Shown here: piece by piece, positions 25,170 to 36,700 of the stretch | Position numbering within the stretch: position 1 is the stretch's first letter | Layout: each line of letters starts with the position of its first letter | From: Putridiphycobacter sp965230195 | GTDB lineage: Bacteria > Bacteroidota > Bacteroidia > Flavobacteriales_D > Crocinitomicaceae | DNA length: 64,000 bases | NCBI GenBank assembly: GCA_965230195.1 | Contig: OZ245997.1 | Location: 682,001-746,000 of the forward strand | Reading direction: 5' to 3' | The notes under the pieces: generated by a model | The model's database searches: none | What the model saw: the letters and a program-made list of their open reading frames with translations, nothing else | What the model was told of the DNA's origin: nothing | Translations under genes and position numbers: made by a program

Positions 25170-25640
25170 GTTGCAGCGGAGCTGTATGCAATGCCCAAAG
25201 TACACAAGATACTTAAGAAAAAGCTTTAATACCTACCAACCAGACCACTAGTACAAGGTTTTCGACATTAACAAGAACCATTAATCAGTAGTTAGCACAT
25301 TTATCTTCCCATGGACGTTAGATTTCGACATTCTGGAAACAGCACATGCAAGGGACGCAATACAGTAGCTTGCTATTGAAGATGGAGAGTCAATGATAAT
25401 CCACTCTTGACTAGAAATACCTGATAGACTTTGCAGGATGGATACCAGAGAAAGAGTGGCAAATGATCTTGATCAAGATTTTTTAATACGCATTAGCCGG
25501 TGTCATCACAAAGACCAAGACCAGAAGCGGATTTGCATACTATGAACAAGTCAAAGGCCTAGCAATGGGATATTCTCTGTCTCCATTTGTTGTCATCTTG
25601 GTAAGAACAGACAGCCTTGATGTTTTATTTAAAAAGAACT
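25170..25640 (+). pseudogene. Decayed Penelope-like reverse transcriptase
   Basis: Translated fragments in shifting frames with stops match reverse-transcriptase blocks in order. AELYAMPKVHKILKKK (25176 on) is followed by RPLV, as in the PKVHK...RP motif of Penelope-type enzymes. TLDFDILETAHARDAIQ comes next, at the position of the first catalytic Asp. YYEQVKGLAMGYSLSPF (about 25540-25600) matches the Q.xGxxMGxxLSP block. The YVDD box and a GIY-YIG endonuclease are not found. Several stops and frameshifts show that it is not functional. Similar but weaker decayed sequence may run to about 26000. A group II intron-type or other MGSPLSP-bearing reverse transcriptase is the alternative. Confidence 0.68.
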
Positions 25641-27132
25641 ACGCGGTGTCGTTTGTATGAAAACTAACGTTACATTCTCTACACTGTTTTATTGAGTAAC
25701 ATCTACAGCCAAACGGATTTTATGTTTTGACTATGGCACATACTTGTGATTGTTTAAACAACATTCAATATCTTGATAGTAGTCGTTTTGAGATTTTTAT
25801 CAGTTGTTGATATTGTAGATGGTATATAGATTGGATTATTTGAGAGCAATCAAAAGAGGATATTTTACGATACTTGTAATGCATGTAACGCCGTCTTGCA
25901 ATATCTGCATCCCATATTCCTACGAATAGTGGACGCGACATAAGAGCATTTAACAGTCTGTGGGTTTGTTGTTCGAGAACCATAGAGTCGATCTTTTATT
26001 AACGGGATTTCCGTGGAAATAGTTTGGTAATTTTGATTCTAACAGTGGACTGACGAACTTTGGACATTTCGAAGTCCAAACGGAATGATGAAACGTGAAC
26101 ATTAGACGAAGAACGAGACATTTACACCATCGTTTCTAAACCAGTACGAGGAAAAGAATCGAAGAACTTCGACATTAGTCTGAACAGCGGCTTTAAAAGA
26201 TCTTAAGAACTCAAATTGCCCTTAATACCTAAGACATATAGAGCGAAGTGTAAGAGTTAGAAGATCCGGTGTTTGCGATTCTCAGCGAACGAAATACGTG
26301 TCTAAACAAAGTTATTTGCATGGAATTGAAGTGCAAATTTCGATTTCAGGATGATCCATGCATACGCCACGCAGAGAAAGAAATTCTGCCATGCAATGAG
26401 AGATCTGGATCAAAAGTCGGTTACCGTCATGGTGTAAGTTTAATATTTATACCAGACAGAGTTTTCAGCATCAAAGTTTGCTTATTAGAAGAGTCACTGA
26501 ACTTGGTAAACGTCAGCTGTTCGTTAAAGCCTCTGGACGAGTTTCGTTTTAGAGATAGATAACGATTCCCACGATGATTGTGCCCTCAAGGTTGCGAACT
26601 TATCTTGAGTACCGTTTGCATTCCTTCATGACGAGTTAGCTTATGCACGTCTGTCTGCTTGAAGCTCTAGCTTGCGTGACTGGCTTCATAAGGTTTTTGA
26701 GTCGCTGTTATTTCGAAATACAGTTATCGCTTCACATCGTATCGTGAACTGTTGCTGCCAAAAGCCCGTTAACGTTATATCGCTTACAGAACACGTCAAC
26801 GATACCAGTCAGTGTTTAAGCAGTGCAAGCGGAAGGAGGGAATCAGTAAAGAGAAGAGCGACTCGATTATAGTCATCATCCGCGATTTGTGTTGACGACT
26901 ACGGAGAGAAAATGGCTTCGTAGACGAATTAGCGAACACGACGTCAAAGACGTCGTTTAATTGTCACGTCACCGTTCCGTCTGAAGTGAAGCGACGTTAA
27001 GTGTGTCTTCCTATGCGCCGTCGCTATAGAGAAAGTGGTCACTATCGTACCCGTGATCACAGATTTCCCATTCTTTCCTGGTGCCTCTTTATCGCGAATT
27101 CGATTGGCGATATCGGATACACCCTTCCTGCA
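25641..27132. other. AT-rich gene-poor stretch
   Basis: No supported gene. The left part may hold remains of the Penelope-like element. The last few hundred bases should contain the promoter of the fasciclin gene. Confidence 0.4.
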
Positions 27133-29273
27133 ATGAAGATCCCACTGTGTGTCCTACTCTACATCTGGATCGCTTGCGGTACCCGAGAACCGACAGGCCC
27201 TCGAATCAAATGTCGATTCTGATGCATAGCGAGACAGATGGTGAGTCAACAGAAGCACGCCTGCTTGGATGCCTTGCCACCTCACAGACGAAGTTGCGAC
27301 GAAGTCGTAAATATCATCCAAGGCACGTTTCTGCACAGATTTCTTCCTGGTTTGTAGATAACACACGCGAACTGTGACCGTCGGTGGATGCGAAATGGAA
27401 ACGACTGTGCGCAGGCATGTGACCACTGCCATTGTGAGGACGGCGAAAAATATCTGGCATGTGCCTCGGCAGAAACCGAGGTGCCTCGCCAGAGAAAAGA
27501 CGCACGCTTGACCGAAGTCCTTTCCGATCGAGATACGGGGGAGTGCCCGACATCTTTATTAGACGAACTCTCAAACGCCTCCCAGTTCACACTGCTGCTC
27601 ACCATCGCGCGATCCGTCGGTCTGGAAGAGACACTGCAACAGAGGAATGCATCGATCTCGCTCTTTGCGCCGATTGATGAGGTCCCTTCTTCATTGCGCG
27701 ATCTTCGAGTGTCGAGCTCCTGTCGCAGGCAATTGTAAACGCGGCAGCAGGTTTTGAAATGCCGCTCGATGCTCTTGTCGAAAACTATCCTGAGAAGTTG
27801 AAAGAGGTTTTGCAGTACCACATCGTGCCCTTCGAAATCAAGAATGCGAATGAATTGGCGAGCACGTTCTCGTTCCCCACTCCTGTCCCGGGGAAAGAGC
27901 TCTTTGGCTCAAGCGAATACGAGATCGACGGTATTGGCTCTTCGGCCACCATTCTCGACGGTGGCGTCAAGATCTGCAGCTCGGTCATTTACACAGTCGA
28001 CAACGTGTTACTGCCTGGAACAACGCTCGATGAAATCCGCCTCGTCCTCGAGAGCCCGTCGGAACTGTCCATAAAAACACGCGATTGCGATCCAGAGAGC
28101 AACGTTCTCGGCGCCATCGCACAGCATGAGGATCTCTCAATCTTTCTCCAGTAAGCCAATCGCTTGCAGAGAAGAAGATCTTCAAACGTGCAATGTGCCT
28201 AGAGCATTGGAAGACACGGGTCTGGGTTCGACGATCCGAGGAGGACGGACATCTTTCACCGTGTTTGCTCCGACGAACACAGCATTTGAGACAGGGTTGG
28301 GCAAAGTCGGCGTCGACTATCCACAGCTTCGTCGCGACAGGTCCAGCTTCCATTCTGTTCAAGCCATAGTGTTGAAGTACCCACTGACGATAGGGATATG
28401 CTGAAACATGTAGTGCACTACCACGTCGTCCGACAGAATCTCGAATCCGCTGCGTTGATAGATGGCGCCCTCACCACCCTGAACGGCGAACATCTGGTCG
28501 TTGCGGCAGGAAAAGGGGGAATCGATATCGCCGGCATCGGTAGCAGCGCAAACGTGATCGAGACGGATGTGGATGACGCCTGTGATGGTGCTGTCCATAA
28601 GATCGACATGGCGTTACTGCCGTTCGATGTGGGGGACGCGATCCGGTCGGCAATGAGTTCAGTCGCCGATGGAGATACCATGCGCCCCAACAGTGACGAT
28701 ACACATGAGGCGTGTACGTCTGTTGCACACGTTTTGGCACAGAACAGCGATTTGCGTGTCTTGAACGATGTCGTTCGCACTGCAGGTCGCATTCCCCAGT
28801 TTGCAGACGAAGATCTCGCCATCACTCTCTTTGCGCCGACGGACGCAGCGTTCTACTCTCTTTTCGTCGATCTCGAAAACAGGAGACTATCAGCACTGCT
28901 CACAGATCCAGCAGTTCTCGAAAAAATTGTCGACTATCACGTGGTGACGAGGCCTCTCACTCTCAGATCGCTTCGACATGGGAGGAAATTCCCAACGGCT
29001 CTGTCCATCGACGTCAGTAACCCGTCCTTTCATTCGGCACTTTTTGATAAAACCAAGCACCCGTAGGGAAAGACGATGCAGCTCTCCGTTGTTAGAAGTC
29101 TCTCCAATTCAATTGGAGTTGCGTTGAGAGGACAGGGCGATGCTGAAATCACTGTTGTGACGAAGATCATCGTGGCATGCAGTTCTGTGATTTATCTGGT
29201 CGACAACGTGCGGTTGCCATTCGAACTCGAAACGCAGTCGGTTGAAGACGAACCGGAGACATCGTTTTTGTAA
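27133..29273 (+). CDS. Secreted protein with three fasciclin (FAS1) domains
   Basis: FAS1 domains are about 140-residue adhesion modules of secreted or surface proteins. The ATG at 27133 starts a hydrophobic leader (MKIPLCVLLYIWIACG), a likely signal peptide; the join to the next exon is unresolved. A Cys/His-rich segment (CAQACDHCHC) precedes the first domain. The three domains show the FAS1 boxes: SISLFAPIDE, YHIVPFEIK and VDNVLLPG (about 27550-28020); FTVFAPTNTAF, HVVHYHVVRQN and IDMALLPF (about 28200-28630); ITLFAPTDAAF, IVDYHVVTR and VDNVRLPF (about 28750-29230). Introns at 27682-27728, 28151-28202, 28341-28393 and 29013-29066 (47-54 nt) restore these boxes in frame. No C-terminal membrane anchor is seen. 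The stop lies only about 50 bp from the stop of the convergent pseudo-subtilase gene. Confidence 0.85.
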
Positions 29274-29323
29274 ACAAGGAATAACAGCAAACACTTCTTA
29301 ACTGGCAGATTTCATTTGAATAC

Positions 29324-32300
29324 TCAGAACAGGTTGTTCGTTATGTCTACTGTGGTCTTCAGAATTGCACTGCAGTTGGTAGAACCGCGACGTGACGTAC
29401 TCTTTCGAACGTGAGTGTTACCTCTTTCACAAGTCCATTGCCTAGAAGGGCGCAATGCGTCATTGCCCTGAGGAGGATGGGCAGTCGTTGTCGAACCTGT
29501 TGCGTCGACGATGCCTTCCTTGGAGAGGGAAACGGAAACGAATCCAAAGTAGTCTTCTGGAATCCAGATTTGGACGTAGTAGAGTGTCTTTGTCGGTAGC
29601 GCTGGCGAAATGGAGACCACTTTTCCTTTGCTCACCTGTCACCACTGACGTCCAAACAACGCGTGACTGTCCGATTCTCACTTTCACCAGAGAGTCGTGG
29701 AATCCCTCGACGCGTTCAGAAAAGGCCAACATCAGCAGGACGTCTGAATCCATCGTCATAGGAACGGTGCTATAACCAACAGAGAGAAAAGTGCCGTAGA
29801 ACCGACTTTGCGGTCTGCGCATCACAGAGATATCTGCTGAAGTGTGCGCAAACGAAGTTATTGAATTGAACTTGGCAGCGAAGGCAACGCAGGCTCTCTG
29901 TTCTGGGAATGGTCTTCCCTTGATGTCGAAAACCGTGTTGTCCATGATGAAGAGGCAGAAAACATTCTCGCCATCCCATTCACTCAACCTGGGACGCGTC
30001 ATTCTTATGACGTATTTGCCACAGTTCTCGTCATTCAGCAGGAACATCTCCTCCAGATTCGACGGTCCTCAAAGCATCGCACTGAGTGAGATGGCATCGA
30101 ATTGCTGAAGACAACGCACTGTCGGCATTCACTTCTGACACGTCCGAGTTTGCAACCGATGGAGAGAGACTCAAAATAGCTTCCATGTACAGGAGATCAC
30201 TCTTTTCTGTCACACAAGTGATATTGGCGATTTTCAGAGAAAGGACGATTGTCGAAACGAACCTTCCAGAGCTGGCGGAGCCCACGACGTTGGTCTTCTG
30301 TCTGAAAAGGTTGCGTTCTCTATCGACATTTCGTATTGAGGGTGAGACATGAACATGCGCTCACAGTAGATAACCACTTCGATTGGAATCTGAAGCCTGC
30401 CACAAAGGCATGTCGCTACGAACAGATGTCTATCGACAGAGCAGTACTCGTAGAGTGTTGGATCATTCGAGTGCACCACTATAAATCCTTGCTTGAGACA
30501 AGGCCTGTCAAGCGCAGACGAGAGATTTACGGCCAGCCTGGTACTCTCTCCGTCCCGCAACGTCCCATTAATGCGTTCTGTGGTCATCCACTCGAGGGAA
30601 TCATCTGCATGAATGCTTCTGAAATGAACACGCCAGGACAACTCTCCATTCCGGTAGTTTGCGATGCGCAGAGTCAGTATCTCTGGAATCGGCGAATGAG
30701 CTCCTCAGAAAACGTGCTTTGTGGTTTACTGGAGCTTTCTGCCGTGTTCTTAAAGAGATGGACTGTTGGAATGCGTTTTGGATGGACAACAAGACCCGGA
30801 AGAGGCATTATACGCGTCTTCGCAGCCACCAACTGTCCCGTGGAGATCTGATCGCGTTCTGCTGAGGACAGTGACTGTATCAATGGAGTTTTCTACACAA
30901 GGACAGAAAACAATGTCGTCAAAGAAAGAGACTTCCTTACCTCTTTTCCAATCGACGTTGTGTAGTTCTGTAGTATGTGCTTTCGCAGTTGAAGAGGATT
31001 GAAATCTGGTTCCTTTTCGAGTATTGTCGCTGCGACACCTGCGACTTCGGCGGCAGAAAAAGCCGTTCCTTTGACAAATCTGTCACACGCTGGTGCTCCC
31101 TCGCATAACCGAGATGCGTCGGAGACGAGGGTAAGGACCTCGTCGCATTTTTGGATCTGGCACTGGCGGCTGTTATTTTCGTCCCGGGAGCATACACGTT
31201 GATGCATGACTGTTGATTGTTTCGGTAGAGGACTCGGTCACGTTCATCCGTTGAGCCAACGGCGAAGACCGATCTCATTCTTGCAGGGGTACATGTACAA
31301 AACCCTAATGACGACAAGCGCTTGTTCAACAGAAAGAGCGTCAGAGGACCTGCTGCTTGCCTGTTTTGTCGCCGGCTGAGGCAACGACGAAGATGCCGTT
31401 TTCATGTACACGTGAAATCATGTCCTCAATACCTGGATCGACGCCATCCACGTGAAAAGGCAAGAGAAGAATCGCAGGACGCGAAGCTGCCGCGTTTTCT
31501 TCGACAAATCTCAATCCGGCCAGAATCGAGACTGGAAGCAGAAGGCCTTACGCATACAGCATACATGGCGGCATGCGACGCACGTGTCGGATTCGTATCT
31601 TTCCTTCTGCGAGGACATGGCAAAACGGAGACGTCGATGACAGTCGCCTCTTTTGCGACGCCTAGAAGGTTACCTGCAACGACACTCGCGACCTATGCAC
31701 GAGTACCCAGACAGGACGTCAGTAACGCTGTAGCAGTTTCACCTGTGTGCCGTGTTCGAGACAGTTCCTCGTTCGCTGTTGCGGACCCACTGCACCGACG
31801 AAGACGCGTTGTCCGTTTTCCTTTCCATAGCGGAATTCTTCATGTTCTTTCAGAATACCCTGATTTATGCTGTCCAACCGAACAAGCACAAGAGATGGAC
31901 TGCCTTACGGAAGCCACTATAAAAACGGTCACACGCTGCCCTGTCGCATTCCAGACAAACTCCCCATTGGTGGGCAAGGCAGGTTGGTCGATTCGATCAA
32001 GGTGGAAAGGAACCGCCGGCTGCAAACGGAAGCTGTTCGGCGACTGGCGGATTTCCTCTCCGTCGACGACGACATTTCTCGCTCCGTAAAAGAGAAAGTC
32101 GCATCCAACGCGCGCCCTCACATCAGCCGCCAATCTCTCCGCTTCCTTAATCGATTTTGCAGCTCTGGGTTTCCGAGAGGGAATCTAAACGACAACGCGG
32201 CGGTATTGATCGCCTCTCTTTTGCGGATACAGTCAATGGATAGGGGTGGTACCTCGAAGACGAAAGCACTCGAAGACTTCTCAATGCATTTCAGTGAACT

Positions 32301-32516
32301 TCGCGACAGACGCGAACGGCGACAAAATTCGTTGACTGCCAGCGTCGTGGATAGACACGTTCTTTGACGAGGGACGTATCCGATTTGCTGTGCACTACAT
32401 GTACAATGCGGTATTAACAGATGCCGCGAACAGAGAGATAACAACCTGTGTGGTTTGCAGGAGCCGAAAGGGGAAAGGCAGAACAACAAAACAAGCGTCA
32501 GAGTTCTGGAAGTCAT
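29324..32516 (-). CDS. Secreted subtilisin-fold protein with lost catalytic residues (pseudoprotease)
   Basis: The start at 32516 gives a signal peptide (MTSRTLTLVLLFCLSPFGSC). Subtilase blocks follow in order across short introns. FHLDRIDQPALP and ATGQRVTVFIVAS|GILKEHEEF stand where active enzymes have V-I-D-T-G-I; the Asp is Ala (codon 31912-31914). EHGTQVASVVAG retains the catalytic His (31752-31754). ENGIFVVASAGDKT has Asp for the oxyanion Asn (31368-31370). MRSVFAVGSTDERD and INVYAPGTKI follow. VKGTAFSAAEVAGVAATI has Ala for the catalytic Ser (31061-31063). The intron at 31305-31360 is GC-AG. The C-terminal 1.5 kb encodes beta-rich sequence without a named domain. The fold is clear; peptidase activity is not expected. 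Exon limits beyond the core are approximate, especially the C-terminal end. Confidence 0.8.
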
Positions 32517-33734
32517 GCTGCGAAACTGCAGACAGCGAAAAGATAGAGGAAAGTCTCTGGCTTCTCTTCTTAAGTGCGTCTTTGTTCGTCATCCTGAATT
32601 GCAGCGTGCTTTAATCGCGAACTGCGGTTAGGTAGATGTCATCCGTGGCACATCTATCTATCGTAGCACGGTAAGAAGTTTACCGTTTCAGCTTCATAGT
32701 TCTTCATTGAAAACCGACCAACTGACGGTCAACGTACATACTAGCAGCGTCAGAAGGTAGCTTGCTAAGACAGAGTGCGTGTATCGTGCAAACGATGTCG
32801 TTTGTTTACAATTCATGTAGAGTCTGTGCAGAGCAAACACTGTGATGGTATTGTCCTGTCCTCTCGAGACATCGATCTCCTGTTATTGTGTTGCGCTCTG
32901 TTACTCGATTCTAATCGTTTGCCTGCAGTTAGCTAATCGACATTGCTCTTTTCTGCGAAGAAGATTGAAATTGTACTCGATTGAGGCTCTTTTGTTTTTC
33001 GTCTTTTAGAACCCCGAGCAAGTCTTCCAGGCGTCGGAAGGATTTTGATATGGTGATTTGATCATTTTAAAGGCGCATTTGGCTCGAAAGATCTAGGCGA
33101 TTGACGTTGACCACCTTCTGTCAATTCTGGGCTTTCGAACTACTGCTGACTTCGATGCAATGTATGCATGCTCTTTCGGCACCGAGGAGAGCATAATCCT
33201 GTGCACACATTTCATCTCTGCAATAATTAGTAATCGGATTTCGGTGACTCGCCGTCAGGGGTGTAAACACCTATTCATACCTCAACGGTTTGCTGAGCTT
33301 CCTAGGCTCTGTCGACGTGTCTGTCCGTTTTGAAGTGATTTTCTGTGGTGAATAGACACCGTCGAGATGTATGTGGCAAACGGCATTCGCTGTCTGAGAT
33401 TCGCATTTGTGCCATGATTGACGTCACATGAGGTGTATGTACCCTTCTTCGCAGATACGAATATTAGTACATAAAGAATCAGATTCGCGATTGAGGACAG
33501 TCCACCGAAGCGAGAGATCTGACCTGTGGCGCGGCGGTTAGGAAGTTCGCTCGGTTTACGGACAGCGAGCGGACATCTGTGATGCGACGTTTTACCTAAA
33601 TGTTCCTTCTCATTTTCAGCCTCGTATTCTGTCCTGCTTTCAAAAGTTCACACGCGTTTTCACAGTTGGACTGAAATTAAATCCACGAAGGAACGAACAC
33701 CTTTCACTTCTGTTTTCCTCGCCTTTTGGTGAAA
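32517..33734. other. Upstream region shared by divergent pseudo-subtilase and alpha-2-macroglobulin genes
   Basis: About 1.2 kb with no supported gene. Because the two secreted-protein genes diverge from it, it should carry both promoters and could coordinate them. No specific regulatory site is identifiable by eye. Confidence 0.45.
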
Positions 33735-36700
33735 ATGTGGATAAAAGCAATATGTTATGCAGTGCTCCTTTGGGCAGTTGCAGGCCAACCGCCCGCGGCA
33801 GAAACAACATCAGCCGGATTCCTGGCGGACGAGATTCCGCTCGAAGTCGTGACGACCACACCTACAGCAATAGCAAGAGAAGAGACGGTGGAGATTCAAG
33901 GACAGCAAGCCCTTACGGTAAGCGAGGATTATGGTGTGCCTCGTGACGGAGGACGCTTCGCAGGTGGTGTTCAGTCGTCCTGTCATTGCTCTCGGTTCGG
34001 ATTTCGGATTCGAGACACTGCCTCCGGAGCTGGTAAGTCACCGCAGTCGGGATTTGAAAGAGTGTGATTTTGATGTGACAGGTTCCGTTTACACTCGACC
34101 CTCCAGTTCCGGGTCGTTCCAGGTGGGTGACGACATCGATTTACCGATTCGATCCAGACGGACCATTCGCGACGGACCTTCTCCTCAACTTTAAATGGAA
34201 TCTGCAACTCCGAACCTACGACGGTGTGGCTCTCATCCGCCCAGTCTCGGTTGGATGGTTCTGTCCACACAGGGGTCCCATTGACACTGGACATTCCTCA
34301 ATCTGTGATCTTGACAACACCTGGACTCACAATGGAAATCGCGAACGTGAGGAGTGAATCGGCCAATGAAGCGACAGACACAGCCTGGTCACCCTTCAAT
34401 GGTCTGCGAACGGACATCTTGCCGGAAGTGCCACCGGATGGTCTGAATCGCCGTTTGCCAGATGGGTCTTTCCTCAAGCGTTGCGATTCTAGGCGTCATA
34501 CAACTGTCGTTCAACGCCCCAGTCTCCCTCTCCGTTCTGCAGGAAGAACTTGAGGTGCCTCCCTTTACCTTTCGCTCAAACGGAGACTGGACGTTGTTTC
34601 CCGTAGGTGATTGTGGCAGACGGCGGACAGGGAACAGACATCGGTGTTGTGGTGGATCCTTGCCTGAGAAGGAGAGCTCCAGTGAACGGAGAAGCCCAAT
34701 GCGCAAATGTCACTCTGAATGGCGAGCTTCGAATGGGAATCGAGTATACTCACTCTTTCTGAAGAAAGCGCTATTGCTGAGCTCGTCTATTTCAGGTATG
34801 CCCTGTTCCTTGGAGCAGGAGTGGACTATGGGAATGCCTCTGGACAGCTGGGAGCCGATTTAAGAGTGACATTTGGAGGACTGCGTCGATTTGTCGTTCC
34901 GTTTTCCGAAAGCTCAGTCAATAGGATTACAACGCCCTTCCTGGACCTGTACATTCCACACGGCCTGGCAGACGGAACCGACATCGCCGACATTCCAATC
35001 ACACTTGTCGACAGCAGTAACCAAACAGTGAGTCAATCCCCTTCGACTACTGGCAAGTCGAAGGGATGCGTGCAGGTAGCCTTCAATCTGACACAAGAGG
35101 AAAAGACAGTGCTGCGTCTGAGAACAGCGATCGGCCCAAGTGAGCTATACACGTGAGTACCTTTCTTTGTTTGGGGCGTCCTGTGCATAACACGGTACTC
35201 AGGGTATCTGTCGGAGCATCCGACAGAGTTGTGGATGGCTTTGGTCTGCCTCTTGAGGCTTCCAGCCTCGAATTTAGAACACGGGGCGTCGACGCAGACT
35301 TCAGCAAACTATCAACTGGAAGATTCCCCAGATACGCTGTTTTCGAGTCATCTCAGGACTGGGGCAGAAAGGTCCTTTCCTTTTCGAAAGGACTGGACAA
35401 TAATGACAATGGGGTCTGCTCAACCGGCAGCGTCGTCGACATCTGGTCCATCACTTCGCCAGCAGAAGCTCTTCCTGTCATAGGTGGCGGGACTCGGGAA
35501 TCTTACAGGCGCTACCTTGGAGCGCCAGGTGAACTCACACTCACAATGCATACTGTCTGATCTTAATTGTCGATTAGATGATCAGCTGGTCGGCTCAAGG
35601 ATGCCAGGCGCCGTGCTGCAGGAAAGGGATGCTTCCTCCGTGCTGGATCCTGCTGGAGTCATGGCATTCGAACTCTGCAGGTGAGCGTCTCACAATTCCC
35701 ACTCCCCTGACACTTGTGTTGCACGGCAGGTTTCGATCTTTCCTAGCGGATGTCATTCTGGAAACGACGATCCAAGTTACCGTTGTGACATACAGTCAGT
35801 TGTCGACAGAACAGGAGGTAGCAGCTTGGGTGACCTCTATGGAAACTGGAAAACCCGTTGCGAACGCCACAGTGTTCTTCTTTGGAGGACGGTCACTTGT
35901 AAGCATCCGTCCTAGAATGATTCATTTCTGGAACGATCTCTTCTCTGTAGCTGACCGATGCGGAGCTTTTGGCAGAAGGCAAGACGGATGCCAGTGGCGT
36001 CGCTTTGTTGGAAGGAATCAGAACCTCACTGGATAACATCGTGGCAGTCGTGCAAATCGGACCGAAGTTTGTCTACGTTCCAGATGTGTTCTTCCGCAGC
36101 ATCGAGGGCGTGAGTATCCAAGACAGGATCGTCCTGGATCGGGCATTGGTCCGCCCCGATGAAGTGCTTCGCGTCAAGGGTAGGCGCTCGGCACTGGTCA
36201 CGTGCACTTGCTTACTTAGTGAAGTGTTGCAGGATATGTCTGGCAGAGGGAAGGGAGAGAACTCGTACCCGCCAGAGGCCTTACTTCGACAAGGGTCGAG
36301 GTTTCACCTCCTTTGTCCGAGAACAGCGATTTCCCTGTCACGATCGATCCTGAATTCGGCAGCTACGAAGCAGAGATTCCGATCCCTCCTGAGGCTGAAC
36401 TGCGGAACTACAGAGTCAACTTCGTTGCAGACGGTCGCATCAGAGGCGACTCAGTTTCCTTCACGGTTGGCGACCCGCGTCTGCCGACGGTCGAGCTCAC
36501 TGTGGACACGCCTTTCTTCGTCACGCCAGCTGGAAACATCGAGATTCAAGTGAACGTGGAGTCCTTCATTGGATCGGCAGTGGGCGGATCCGAGATCACA
36601 GTGAATTGGGAGCTCGTGGACTTCAACCGAGACGAAGAAGAAGAACCAGCAGAGGGGGAGCTGACCATCACGACCGACGACAATGGGAACGGCACTGCCG

